NCBI GenBank assembly: GCA_936450465.1
Contig: OW388297.1
Location: 27,112,387 to 27,176,386, forward strand
From: Gibbula magus
Lineage: Eukaryota; Mollusca; Gastropoda; Trochida; Trochidae
Length of the DNA: 64,000 nucleotides
Direction of reading: 5' to 3'
Below, piece by piece: positions 1-13,489 of this stretch (position 1 is the first letter of the stretch; each line of letters begins with the position of its first letter). Made by a program: the position numbers and the translations under genes. The notes under the pieces are model-generated. The model was given only the letters and a program-made list of their open reading frames with translations, searched no databases and was not told the origin of the DNA.

Positions 1-1308
1 CTCAATTCGTTATAATACCAACAACCCTGTTCTCAATTCGTTATCCTACCTACAACCCTGCTCTCAATTCGTTATACTACCTACAACCCCTGTTCTCAAT
101 TCGTTATACTACCTACAACCCCTGCTCCCAATTCGTTATACTGCCTACAACTGCTGCTCTCAATTCGTTATACTATCTACAACCCCTGCCCTCGTTTCGT
201 TATACTGCCTACAACCCCTGCTCTCAATTCGTTATACTACCTACAATCCCTGCCCTCGTTTCGTTATACTACCTACAAGTTACAACCCTGCTCTTAATTC
301 GTTATACTACCTACAACCCTGTTCTCAATTCGTTATACTACCTGCAACTGCGTCTCTCAATTCGTTATAATACCTACAACCCTGTTCTCAATTCGTTATC
401 CTACCTATAACCCTGTTCTCAATTCTTTATACTACCTACAACCCCTGCTCTCAATTCGTTATACTACCTACAACCCCTGCCCTCGTTTCGTTATACTACC
501 TACAACCCCTGCTCTCAATTCGTTATACTACCTACAACCCCTGCCCTCGTTTCGTTATAATACTTACAACCCCTGTTCTCAATTCGTTATACTGCCTACA
601 ACTGCTGCTCTCAATTCGTTATACTATCTACAACCCCTGCCCTCGTTTCGTTATACTGCCTACAACCCCTGCTCTCAATTCGTTATACTACCTACAACCC
701 TGTTCTCAATTCGTTATACTACCTGCAACTGCGTCTCTCAATTCGTTATAATACCTACAACCCTGTTCTCAATTCGTTATCCTACCTATAACCCTGTTCT
801 CAATTCTTTATACTACCTACAACCCCTGTTCTCAATTCGTTATACTACCTACAATCCCTGCCCTCGTTTCGTTATACTACCTACAAACCCTACTCTCAAT
901 TCGTTATAATACCAACAACCCTGTTCTCAATTCGTTATCCTACCTACAACCCTGCTCTCAATTCGTTATACTACCTACAACCCCTGTTCTCAATTCGTTA
1001 TACTACCTACAACCCCTGCTCCCAATTCGTTATACTGCCTACAACTGCTGCTCTCAATTCGTTATACTATCTACAACCCCTGCCCTCGTTTCGTTATACT
1101 GCCTACAACCCCTGCTCTCAATTCGTTATACTACCTACAATCCCTGCCCTCGTTTCGTTATACTACCTACAAACCCTACTCTCAATTCGTTATACTGCCT
1201 ACAACCCCTGCTCTCATTTCGTTATACTACCTACAACCCCTGCTCTCAATTCGTTATACTGCCTACAACTGCTGCTCTCAATTCATTACCCTAGTTACAA
1301 TCCCCGAT
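1..1308. repeat. 32-bp tandem satellite array, truncated by window edge
   Basis: About 40 monomers of roughly 31-33 bp run head to tail from the first base. The core is 'ctcaattcgttatactac' followed by 'ctacaacccctg'. Variants include 'ccctcgtttcg' for 'ctctcaattcg' and 'actgctgct' spacers. There is higher-order structure: the variant series beginning at position 1 (with the rare 'ataccaacaaccctg' monomer) recurs at 895, an offset of 894 bp. The variant run containing 'cctgcaactgcg' at 341 recurs at 722, an offset of 381 bp. The array therefore grew by duplicating multi-monomer blocks as well as single units. It decays at about 1290-1308 into unique AT-rich DNA. The left end lies outside the window. 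Confidence 0.97.
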
Positions 1309-2029
1309 CTCGTTACATAGGCCTACACATGATACAAAACGCATACTATTATGTAAAACAATAAATATTAATCAATTATTGTTGAATGACTCCCGCAGTC
1401 GCAGCATGAAAACCCGTTCTATTTAATTTATATAAAAATAACCTTGCAGTTAGGTGTTAGCTGTTATCTCCGTATAACGTATTAGCATTAAACAGGTTCA
1501 CCCATTCAGTATATAGTCAATTACATACGCCGAGAACGACAGGTGCTTGAGTCGTGAAACTGCTTACGTTAAATAGAAGGAATATTAATCGCGCTTGGTT
1601 AATATAATGATTTGTTTTTAACCAGGCACTATCGCTGCGATCTGGAATGAACGCGTTTTATAGTGTTTGTTAAAACGTTTTCCTTTTTAAAACCATGAAC
1701 GCCATTTGCCTTTTTTGAAATGTTCAACGCGTTAACAGTTTGACGGCATGACAAAATGATAGAAAAGATAACTTTTTGTAACATTCTTACTTTCTTTCCT
1801 ACTGCAAGAGCTATCCATGCAAATCGGAAAAAAATGGAATGGCGTGGTTTTGCTCATATTCATCTGACATATATTAACTGTACTATAAATGTAACGATTA
1901 ACTGCATTGAAAACACGATATCACCCAAGGTGTTTTTTTAAAGTATATTTCCAGTAATTTATCGTGCACATTTCTTCCACACAAATCGGATTTACTGACA
2001 ATAAATGTCATTTGCATTCAGAGCAAAGT
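1309..2029. other. Non-coding spacer between two satellites
   Basis: AT-rich sequence without repeat periodicity. The longest open frame (61 codons, 1756-1941) shows no recognisable domain, and I treat it as chance. Nothing else can be supported here. Confidence 0.6.
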
Positions 2030-3060
2030 TCTCAGATACATCCCTGATACCCACCGATAGATACAAGTGTAAAGTTCTCAGAACACACCCCTGGCTCCTT
2101 CCACTAGATACAAGTGTAAAATTCTCAGAACACACCCCTGGCTCCTTCCACTAGATACAAGTGTAAAGTTCTCAGAACACACCCCTGGCTCCTTCCACTA
2201 GATACAAGTGTAAAGTTCTCAGAACACACCCCTGGCTCCTTCCACTAGATACAAGTGTAAAATTATCAGAACACACCCCTGGCTCCTTCCACTAGATACA
2301 AGTGTAAAATTATCAGAACACACCCCTGGCTCCTTCCACTAGATACAAGTGTAAAGTTCTCAGAACACACCCCTGGCTCCCACCACTAGATACAAGTGTA
2401 AAATTCTCAGAACACACCCCTGGCTCCTTCCACTAGATACAAGTGTAAAGTTCTCAGAACACACCCCTGGCTCCTTCCACTAGATACAAGTGTAAAGTTC
2501 TCAGAACACACCCCTGGCTCCTTCCACTAGATACAAGTGTAAAATTATCAGAACACACCCCTGGCTCCTTCCACTAGATACAAGTGTAAAATTATCAGAA
2601 CACACCCCTGGCTCCTTCCACTAGATACAAGTGTAAAGTTCTCAGAACACACCCCTGGCTCCTTCCACTAGATACAAGTGTAAAGTTCTCAGAACACACC
2701 CCTGGCTCCTTCCACTAGATACAAGTGTAAAGTTCTCAGAACACACCCCTGGCTCCCACCACTAGATACAAGTGTAAAATTCTCAGAACACACCCCTGGC
2801 TCCTTCCACTAGATACAAGTGTAAAGTTCTCAGAACACACCCCTGGCTCCTTCCACTAGATACAAGTGTAAAATTCTCAGAACACACCCCTGGCTTCCAC
2901 CACGAAATACAAATGTAAAGTGCTCAGAACACACCCCTGGTCTTTCCACTAGATACAAATTAAAGTGCTCAGAATACACCCCTGACACCCAACACTAGAT
3001 CATAAATTAATGAACAGTGTTCAGAATACATCACTGACACCCATCACTAAATACAAATGT
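2030..3060. repeat. 47-bp tandem satellite with higher-order blocks
   Basis: About 20 monomers with an exact 47-bp period (for example 'agatacaagtgtaaa' at 2106, 2153, 2200 and 2247). Each contains 'ttctcagaacacacccctgg' or a close variant. Monomers differ at diagnostic positions: 'aaaattctc', 'aaagttctc' or 'aaaattatc', and 'ccttcc' or 'cccacc' at the end. From 2106 the monomer types repeat as a block of six ending in a 'cccacc' monomer (2379). A block of eight with the same order plus two extra monomers follows, ending at 2755. Edge units before 2100 and after 2880 are diverged, the usual sign of homogenisation acting in the array centre. Confidence 0.97.
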
Positions 3061-6000
3061 TACAATTACTGGTTGTCGATGTTCAGTATCTTAAATCTAT
3101 GTTTAATCATGACGATCATCCAATATTCACTTACTGTCTCTTCAAAAAACAAAATATAACTCCCTTTAATTGGTGCGGCGGGTGCTTCAGTGTGTGCGGG
3201 ACATGCTGACATGCTTCACCAAACACACGAGGTCACAAACACTCAGACTTGCTCTGTTGTCGGCGGTAATATTTGTGTAAATGTATCCAATAATCAAGGA
3301 ATAAGTGCATTAATTCAGCAAACGCATAACTCACAGTCTAATTTACCCCCTGTTACCCCCGTCAACGGCGACAGCTTCTGAGCCCAATGCAAATGTAAAA
3401 AGATAATTTTCGCTCATAATCGGGGGATATTTGAAGGCAAATCGCCCATGAAGTGCCCAAATTTAATTATGAAATATATAACGCGGCAGTAACGAGCCTA
3501 GCTGGCGCTGGTTATCACCAGTGTTCATTACCCGCTGATTCGGGTCGCTAGTTTGGCGAGAAATTAATACCTTTCAATTTAGACCCGATATGTTCCGAAT
3601 GCGCTTGTCGCTGCTGATCGCAATCTGTCGGCTGTTGCCGTGCTTCGGTTTGAGTAAACTGAACGTTGTATACTTTCCGGTAATTTATCAGGATATATAC
3701 AGATTATCGTCATCCGGTAAAGAAGTGAAATATATCACTAGCAAATGAAGAAAAAACTCGATGTTATTTGTGAACGATTTGCGAAGTGAGAGGATGTTTA
3801 ACAGGAAGTCTAAGTCGCGCATCAGTCAGACGGTACCAGTTTTAACTTCACGAAGGAAACTAGTCGAAATCTTATGCGACTTCTTGGTTCCTCTCAGACA
3901 TGTTTTTCTGCATTTAACGAAATATCTATTATCCATAGACTCAAGTTTTAACACTGTTTTTTCCCCTAGGATATAATTATATGTTTTCCCATGTCGTTCT
4001 CGATCCTACTGAACACTGCCAAATAAACCTCAACCATAAAAAATCAAGAATTTAAAACAAGAACTGATTAACCCTATACGGCGTTCTGTGATCCATGTTT
4101 CTTTAAGTAGCGAGTGCCGCTCTCAGAATGACAGATAGCAGCAAACAGCAGCAGCAGATTGATACAGTTTGATTAGTGTAGAGGAGAGTGGAGTAACCTG
4201 CTTCATAAAAACTTTGATTAGTGAAGTAGATGGACTGGCAGAAGAACTCAACGCGACTACATTGCTGTCTAGAATTAGCGCGGCGCTCGCTGTCGCTAAC
4301 TAAGTACACCACTCGGCTCGCTCGGGCTGAAACCTCGCTGTTTTATCCTGTCTCCACTTCAAAGTAAACATCGTGAAACGGCGATCTAATTTGCTAACAG
4401 TCCTTTCCCGATTGAGTTTTATTTACAACATCACACCTCTGAAACGCGCCGTAATAAAGACGAATTGAGCCCGGGGGAGCCGCCGGAGCAGTTCAGTAAT
4501 ATCGAATCACTTCTGTTCTGTACCATCTCGGCTCGGCTGTAGTCGCCTAATAATCAAACCCATTTCAAAGTCCAGTTACCCAAATAATCCAATCTTTTTG
4601 CCTTTTTGCTTGACAATAACAATGTCGTTAACCTAAATCGCGATCAACGAAGCTTTTTATCGTTCCAACTTTTACAAAGCGCAATTACCATGTATCGTAT
4701 TAAGTAGATTTGTGCGCATGCGTAATTGATGCACTGATGACCGCCGTTTGTTTTCTGTTTGTTCAGTGATCATATGACGGACGTCAGTGAAGACAGTGCT
4801 AGTATTTCAGAGCGATTGTTCCTGTGTGTGTGCAGACCCTACACGGTAAAGCTCTCACCCCTCCCCGACTCCCCCACACCGTCCCCGACTGAGGAGACCC
4901 TAGGGATGTAAGCACTGCGGAGGATTGTATCAAGTGTGATGTGGCTCGCCCGTCACCTCCTCACCCACTTTCATTCTTCAGGCATCATTAGGTCTAGTTG
5001 AATAATTTGCATACAATCCACCTTAAACGTTTAGCTCAGATTGCAGGCTAGATTGAAGAGGATGCTTTTTCAATCAGCTTTTGAAAGCAAACCCGCCTCA
5101 ACTGAGATTTATTGAACGAGTGGAGAGAGGTAGGGAGAGTTATGTTGGTTTTAACCCAAACTCTGCTCCCATACGAGACTGCGAGTCAGCCTTTGGGAAT
5201 TATACAATTAGATTATAATTATGAACGATTAATAATGTTATTAAAGACCAAACCCGGAAGTTACATCTAATTATTCTGAACTTACTTTATTATCTAAACG
5301 GAGGCTATATAGTATTCAGTATACTGTTTCGACAGCGTACTAAATGGAATAACTCAACAACGTTTCACTGGATTCATGCATATCGGCTCACCGCATGGGG
5401 AGTAATGTTCCCTCAGAGATCTGTGACCTTGACATTTATTTCAAGGTCACAACGTGACGTTGCCATTTGATCCTTGTCAGCCAGGATATCACAAGAAGCG
5501 TCCACTGGGGTCTTTTCATATTCTATACAACGCAGAATAGAAACGGGAAATTATGTTCAATGACCTTGACATTACTCTCACGGTCACATTGACTTGTTCA
5601 ATCGTTTTTGAGTTTCAACAACCATACTTCGGCCATATAAGAATATAAGAGAGTTAAACTGGTGATGTTTCTGTTGACATCTAATTTCTTATTATTAACT
5701 TTATGACATCTTCTTTGTGTTTCTGAAATGATAAATAAACTAACTACTGTTTTCCAGACACAATGTGGTAGGCCAATTCTAAAATATCATAACTGGAACG
5801 AAAATATGTGTTTCGTTTCCATGTCAATTTGACATACATGTACTTATTCAGAACTATTTGCTAATTGTTTTCAGGATTGGCGTTGTAGTTTACATGTTGT
5901 GATATTGCTGATATCAAGACAACATTGTCTGAACAGTTTTTGAGAGATTAAAAGAAGTCACGTCAAGATAATTGACCAAGTGGGAAAATTCGAGTATTTT

Positions 6001-9000
6001 GTAGGATTAAAAGTCTGATTCATCATGACGATAAGATCACATACAATCAGTAGTATCCAGAATACCCTGAACGCGCCATGTCGAGTTAGATCATGTTTAT
6101 TTCCTTCAAAAATATGAAAACAGTGTTACAATTTACAAATTCCATATCGTTAAACAATGGCTACTGTACCATACTGGTAATTTTGAAATAATGGGGACAA
6201 GTGGTCATATAATCAGACAGCATTCCCTTTTCTCGTGCATCTTAATTGTCATTATAGTTAACAGCAAAACTCAGCAAATGTGCACTCAGCAAATCATTAA
6301 TTGTTTCATCGTCGTCATCTCCCTGACTAATATTCAGTTTCTGAACAACATTCGTTATTAATTCATATGAAAATCTTCCTGTTATTAAATATTAGAAAGT
6401 AGCCACGGAGAAGTTGAAAGTTGAGATTTTCTTTAAACCAAATCAAGTCTTGCTTTCAGGCGGATATCGTCTCGACATAACGTGAAGTAAAGATGAAAAT
6501 AATATATGAACTGGGTGAGCCAGTCTAATAATTTCCCCAGAATGCAACCACTAAACATTTCATTTAACAAAATAAATAAAACAACATGTTAACAAAAACA
6601 CAAGCAATTAATCATCATATACATTTTGTTGGTTTAGTACAGAGATCGATCCTAAAGCGGCGCTTTATAATTGTTTATTTTCATTACCATATTTTATCCA
6701 CACTAACAATCGATTAACGGGACTGTTACAGTCGCCACGTTAACCCGTCGTTGCACTATATAGTGCTGAAAGCAAATCACTTTTAGTTAACCAAATTAAT
6801 GTAGTTATGAATAATAGAAGGATTAATTGGGATCGTATTATGAAAGTCAAACGTTATGCAACTGTTTCGCACTGTATCACAATGGATTAAAAAAGCATAA
6901 TGTATAATTGTCCAAACATTTAGACAAATCACTTGGAATGTGTAAACTGTTGACACATCAATCTGATGAAGTTATATGATGTAAAATATGTGATTGGTTG
7001 GTTTACTTTCACCGGGCACATTGATAAATACAAAATTCTTATGGAAAACACCGTGTTCGTGAATCACACTAGATACAGGTATTAACGCTAGACCCATATA
7101 TGATCTCCGATTATATATGAACTTATGGATGACGGAGGAATATTTAACTTTTAGACATTTTGGTGACTGACAAACAGCGACGGTCATGACTCGCCTTGTT
7201 GAATTATTATTTAAATCCAAGTACGTTAACCATTTTGATGAAAAAAGTATTGCAAATAAAGTGATACACAATATTGTATAACAATCGATGGTGACAAGAT
7301 TTTGAGCAAACATAAGTATCCGATTGTCGGGTTATTACTACAGTATTTACTGAACTAGCACACCTATTAATTAACCTATTAATTACCTTTTTAAATTGGC
7401 TCGTCGCTTTGTCATTTACTGAATTTTTTTAAATTATCGGATTGTTAACTTATTATACTTATTTTCAAGCAACATGCATTCATAAAATTGCAAAATATCT
7501 GTTTACATTTATATGGCAAACTTCTGCAGTAAATAATGATGCGGTGCCGAGCGGTTATGACATATTAACTCGCGAGGGCTTTAGTCCGAGCAAAGTTTAT
7601 TGCCATAACGCGAGGCATTCGGGTCATTATTTGCTTGACACTCCCGCGGAAAACTCTATTTTAAAAATAATTTGATATTTGCCTTTAACGGGATACTTTG
7701 CTGATGTATATGACATGACCAAAAGATATCAATGAAACATTTCCAATACACTCATGATTGACTCGAGAGGAAGGTTTAAAACTGATTTTACACATAGTAG
7801 ACGTACATCGGTACCTATATTATGTACATTCTGTTGTGTCATGGCCGTAGTGTTATTTTTGTATATTCGATTCCCACTTTCGTTACTTCCAAATTTTACA
7901 AGTCAATTTGTTTCCGGGGATCGAATTCTTCATAACCAGGTAATGAGACAACAAGCCTGCGCACATGATGGTTATATTCTTATAATCATTGGTGTCAACA
8001 TGTAAGAACTCTGTGTAAGAGAATATATATAAATTAACAACTTCTCTCTCTTAGCTCATTACTGAAAGAACACATATACATGTGCAACATATTTTACGAA
8101 GGAGTTCAACGCTTATATATCATATTTATTGACTGGATGGATAGGGTGATGAATATTTTCCTGAACGCCAGGGTACCGACCTAATGCTTTAGCAAACCCT
8201 GGGATATGTGCACTGGATATTCCAAAAGCCTGCCATGAAATTATAAAACATAGAAAATCCTTCAATTTTAATACTTTTGTTTTTTCAATTAATTATAGTT
8301 TACCATGTTTGTTAGTCTAACATGTAGCCTCTAAAATGATTTTTCCCAAAAATAAAAAAAATGAAATAAAAAGGAATCTCAGAGATGTGTTTATTTTCCT
8401 AAACTAAGTTCTGTAGACTTGTTGAAGAGTTGTAGACTTGCTTAGGCCCTTAAACAATCAAGGGATCGGGATGACGGAGTACATGTTTGTCTGTATTTAC
8501 TGTATTTAATTTTGTTTAGTGCTACATAGAATAACGCTGTATAGTTTTGGTTTTATGTTCCAAGTATTTTCTGTAGGTAATTATTAATGTTTTATTGGTC
8601 TCTCATTACTCGATAATGAGTAACTCGTTACGTTATGATTAGTTACAATGTACGTAAACCTCTGACTGTAATGACGAGAGACTGTACTAAACACTGTCTG
8701 TCTGGTCTCCGACAGACGTAGAACTGTCAACTAATTAAAGCAATATTAATTGTTTGTTTCTGTCCAGACTTCCTACCCTGGTGCAAACTCATTACGTTTT
8801 GATATCCAACTCTGAGCTCACAAACAAACACTGGGGGACAATGAGGAGTAATCGTCGAGGAGAGGACAACAATGGAGCTAGAGAGTAGATCTGGGTGAAG
8901 AGGAACACAACACGTCCTGACATTGTTCAGAGGATGCAGCTTTGTCGTCAAGTCTTTAATGTGATTTACACGAGCCTGTGAGCTGGGAGGAAGTGCGAGA

Positions 9001-10227
9001 TAGGCTGTACCTGTGTGGGACGTCGCTCCCGCTCATCTGCAGATAGACAATCTCGTGTTTGCGTGCATCATCTCTCAGCCTTCGTCTCTCCGCCAGCCCA
9101 GTGGATAGACGAACACAGCCCAGTGGACAGACGAAACCAGCTCAGTGTATCTAGACGAGCCATCTGATCTGGATCTGCAGCTTACATGTAGATGTCCTGT
9201 CTACTTACCGGTCCGTGCTCAGTGTACCTGGTGACAAAGTGATGTGCACTGTTGGCTAGTCCCACCAGGTGTGAAGTCATTATCATCAGCTTTAATACGT
9301 CCATTACAAGCACGAACAGGTTTTCTGAGACGTAAACAAATAATTTATAAGTGTCATCAATTATGGTAATTAGGGAAAGATAATATCTGACTTGAATGAG
9401 TCACTGCTTGATGAACTAAGAATTGCTCATTGAAACCCTATCATTGCATTTATAGAAAAGATACATATCAAGAACATTAAAATTAAATTGTGTTCTAGAT
9501 ATCCTAGTTATAATTCCGGAAAATTAGCTCTTATATACCTGCAAATATGTCGTAAATGTCCATCCTCAACATACCAAGCACCTACACCGAAACGCCGCAT
9601 CTCACTGCAATAAAGAATTTTAAATCCCTAAACTTGTATTTCTTCAACTTCGAAATGCCTCTAAAATAAGAACTCAATCTATCAAAGATGCATATACTTG
9701 ATTGTTCCATATATAATCCGGCACAGTGTAAACCTCTTCACATCTTACTTCTGTAGAATGTGGTTACTTTAGTAATGGAAACGTCAACAGGGTTGTTATT
9801 GGTATTATTGTTAAAAAAACATTCAGGAATTAGTCATCAATTTCTTACAACCCTAAGGCAACAACTGATTTAAAAGATGTAAACTTCTTTTGAATGACAT
9901 CACCTTTAGCAAAAAAAAAATCAAACAATTTTCAATTATCTCAAATTACACTCTTGCAACTAAGACTACAAACACATATCCATTCTCCTTTCTCTGGATT
10001 TCAGGAAGGCTTAGCTAAAGAAATCCACACAATAGATAATTGCGCCCAGTTTTCCGCTGTTTACCTGGCCATTAATTAGGCAAGCAGGTAGGTGTAGGTG
10101 GGAGGGTGCCCCTGGATCAGTCTCGTGGGTTGTCAGGTCCCCCTCGCCCGGAGTGCACATCTCTGTACAGGGAACACGCGCCCTGCAATTATACATCAAC
10201 TCTAAGTCCTGCCACGGGCAACCAGAG
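3061..10227. other. Upstream non-coding region of Gbx
   Basis: About 7 kb with no recognisable exon. Open frames here are short, AT-driven and show no domain. CpG-richer patches stand out from the AT background at about 3470-3570, 4440-4560, 4730-4930 and 8990-9260. These are possible regulatory elements, but no specific site is demonstrated. A possible small open frame (4774-4911) is discussed under findings. Confidence 0.5.
5390..5660. repeat. Probable dispersed repeat rich in 'gaccttga / tcaaggtca'
   Basis: This segment carries inverted and direct nuclear-receptor-like half sites: 'tgaccttgac' and 'tcaaggtcac' face each other at about 5426-5450, followed by 'tgaccttgac' and 'cggtcacattgac' at about 5561-5592. 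The phrase style matches dispersed repeats I know from molluscan genomes, but that is recollection and not a search. The same style appears at 33241-33505. It could instead be a real cluster of ERR/FTZ-F1-type monomer sites (TCAAGGTCA). Confidence 0.4.
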
Positions 10228-10252
10228 ATTGTTTACAGTAAACAATGTTTAT
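10228..10252. promoter_or_regulatory. Forkhead-type palindrome with a third overlapping site
   Basis: A perfect 19-bp palindrome, 'attgtttacagtaaacaat' (10228-10246), presents the forkhead core TGTTTAC on both strands. A further TGTTTAT overlaps its right end (10246-10252). It lies 3.6 kb upstream of the Gbx start codon, just beyond a CpG-richer patch (10080-10215). Recognition of the core as a Fox motif is established knowledge; that it is bound or controls Gbx is inference. Confidence 0.35.
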
Positions 10253-10555
10253 TTATACATGCTGCTAATTGTCCAATGCCCAGGAGTGTTAGCGTGTTGC
10301 GTCATGCGTCGTTAGCATACTGGGTGTCATTCGAAGATAGAAGAACATATGTAATCGTTTCTTAGGATATTTATATCTTACAAACGATAAATGAACTAAT
10401 GATTACAAGCAAGAAGGGTTTCTGATATCCTCGTTCGATATCAATAGTTATATTGGTTAACGCAGCGATGTTGATGATGGGCACAGTGGTGTTGATATCT
10501 TGATTTGACATTGAAGACTGCTGGTTAACATCTTGGCATGTATATTTTGATTGGT

Positions 10556-10830
10556 TGATTGTTGATGGTTGAGACATCAATGATTGATGGTTGAGTCATC
10601 AATGTTAGATGGTTGACACATCTATGTTGATATCGTGATTATACATCAATGGTCGATGGTTGAGACATCAATGGTTGATGGCTGACATATTTGTATTGAT
10701 ATCTGGAATATATTTAGTGGTTGATGGTTGAGATATCTTTGGTTGATGCATCAATGGTTGATGGTTGAAATCTAGAGTAGACACCAATGGTTAATGATTG
10801 AGGCAGTAATGGTTGATGGTTGAAACAGTG
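10556..10830. repeat. 22-bp degenerate tandem repeat
   Basis: Repeats of 'gatggttgagacatcaatg' type with a 22-bp period (gatggttg at 10564, 10586 and 10608), degenerating toward 10830. Each unit alternates 'ttgatggttga' and 'catcaatg', so the units are partly self-complementary (catcaa / ttgatg) and can form small hairpins. It is non-coding and lies about 3 kb upstream of Gbx exon 1. Confidence 0.85.
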
Positions 10831-13489
10831 GCCTTGGATTAAATGTACTAAATACATGCAACAAATTAAAAGATATAGATGGACTGTACCCTGAAAACAC
10901 TGTCATGGGAACATGTTGGAAACAAGCTATCAATGATGAACATAACATATGAACATGGTCGATACCTCTTGTATGTACAAAATATACAATCGTTTCGAAT
11001 ATTTTATTGATATATATATATATACTTTGGTAACTTCAATTCAATTTTCCAAAGCCAACATTGAAAATATCGATATTATATCAACAGTTCATACAAGCCA
11101 ACAGAACAATATGATGCCGTTACAGGTCGCAGTTCTGAAGTCCTGGACTTCATCAAAAGGCTGTCCTGCCTTATCAGACATAGATATGTTGTTGTGTCTA
11201 CTGACTTACATAAACTGTAGAAATAAATTAAGTTTGACTTCATAATTAATAAAAACTTTACAGTTTAAACGTATAAATATGTGATGATATATTCCTACTG
11301 AGAAAGGAATATAGGTATATACTCCGAAACGTCGTGTATTTTCACATTAATGAAGTTATTATCAAGGAAACCTTCCTGTTCTTATGCATGTCACTTCTGA
11401 AGGCCTTCAAAGATTTGTACAAGAATATTCATATACTTCACGCATCACTTTTAAATGAAACGTTAAATAGCCAACTTTATTGTGTGATTATTTTTAAGAA
11501 TATATACTATTTTTACATTTTTGTAGGTTGCCATTTTACTTACTTATACAGAAAACAGGTGTTTATATATTAGACTTCTTGTACTTGAGTTAGTCATACC
11601 AACTACACCTATTGAACAGTGTGTAGCCTACGGTTTGCTATATTTGTTGTTATTAAATTATTTTTCAAACCTATAACCTGATATTATTTATAAGATGCAT
11701 TCATGCATTGGTATTTAACTATAAGACAACGCGATAACAACATTCTCTGCAGACTGACAGAATGGCAGATAATTGATAATTACATCGTACCTCTTAACAT
11801 AATTAAAAGTATTCACATACATATACAAGTATAAATGGAGACAATAGACTACCATGGAGCGAGCATCTCTTGTTGGAATTGCGACGACCTAATCTGAATA
11901 TATACTATAAATGTATGCGCGATATATAGGAAAAAAAATATGCAATGTGAAAACTGAAAAGTAGTATATAACAGTTAGAGACAATAGGTAAAAAGGAGGG
12001 GTAGAGAAAGAGAAAAGTAATACAGTATAATTAGTGCTATTCTATCTATACATTCTAATACTAGCTATATACCCTGTCTCCTTCAGGAGCCGAGGTGAAT
12101 GTTAAGTTACATATTCACAATATATGCTTGAAATATACACGAAACCTTGCTTGCTTGTTTGCCGAATACAATAAATGGGGTTCCTGTGAAGAGAGAATGT
12201 ATAACAACAGGTAGAAATGTGTTGTATAACGATTACCTTTATTAGGTAGTATAGGAACTCATTTGAGTATCTAAGTATATAATTACTATTCAAAAGGATG
12301 AAGTGCCACGTCATTTCAGTTCAGAAATGAAACTATTTTCACCAATGATGTATATAATAATTTATATTGAAACGCTGCCAAGCATATATTCTGCTCTGTG
12401 AGTGTAAAAACAAAAGCTTTAATAAGTCCATGTCCTTATTCAGCAAGTGTAGATAAACTGAATGCATATGGAACTGAAAACTTAAAGAAAGAAAATATAA
12501 CGGATGAATGTAGAGTAATTATGAAATTGAAGGTTAGTCTTCCAAACGTATTCTGAAATGCAACAATACTGAACGACTGGAGTGTAATTAAGTTTGTCTT
12601 TTTTAATTTAATCGTGTTATAATACCGCATTGCTGGTGGAAAATTACACCTCTGTCTACACAAACAGTGAATGATATCACCCACAATATCTCTCCCCCTC
12701 TCCCACCCCCTGCTGTGAGGTGATGCTTTGACGAAATTACATCGAACGGCAGTCTGTACTCTGCGTACCACTACCTAGAGACCGACCCGACTACATGTTG
12801 CAGTCTCTGTGGGCTAGAGTCCGTCTCAGCTTTTTGTTTTTCATTCATTTAATAGAATTATTAATTTATAGTTGGTCTTAAGAGACTTCACGTTTCAGAT
12901 AGTAGCGGGTTTATTAAAAATGTGAATGCAAATTATCACTGTGCGTGAATTAAAGATTATAAGTTACACTTGATATGTGTCTGAATAAAGGTTCTAAATC
13001 TATGTTAAACAACTCACAGACAGTTACCTATCAGCCACCTATACTGATTTGTAGAGAGATGAATATTAAAACATCGTCTTAAGATAATTTAATATAAGTA
13101 TATTTACTTTCGTTGGGTTTTATTACAATAAATATGCATATATGTTCAGTGAGATCAGCCATGTACGGAGAGAGTAGCATTTACCATTGAATGTGAATCG
13201 CCGATTGTGTACAAGGTGTAACTGGATCAAGTAGCTGGGATAAATCATCACGAGATATTTCTATTGTGATCTACATCTATACCTATGTTTAGACGCGAGG
13301 AAACCACCCGAGCTCAGTTCGGATAGCCCAACAACCGTGGATCGATTCAACGGAGCGCGCAATAAAAGACTGTCGTCATGGGTATCACTTAACGCTTGAT
13401 AGTCTAATCGCTAATACACTTGCAATGGATAACCTCAATTTTGGCAAGTCCAATTAAATTTCATCAATCATAATTAATAGCGCCTGATC
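10831..13489. other. AT-rich non-coding region upstream of the Gbx promoter
   Basis: AT-rich sequence with several open frames of 70-111 codons on both strands (10949-11245, 11334-11573, 12102-12314, 12436-12771). They are composed of AT-driven residues with no recognisable domain, and I consider them chance frames. Between 13420 and 13490 homeodomain-type cores are dense ('caattaaatt', 'tcaatcataattaat'), which is consistent with distal promoter sequence. Confidence 0.5.

Noticed and set aside
1..3060. CRISPR-like array of short repeats
   Set aside because: The units are contiguous 32- and 47-bp tandem monomers without unique spacers, in clearly animal DNA.
12172..12516. Search for tRNA genes and known microRNAs (miR-1, miR-9, miR-71, miR-124 seeds) across the window
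   Set aside because: No cloverleaf-compatible GGTTCRANNCC context and no complete mature miRNA match was found by eye; partial matches such as 'aaggcaca' at about 53862 are too short.
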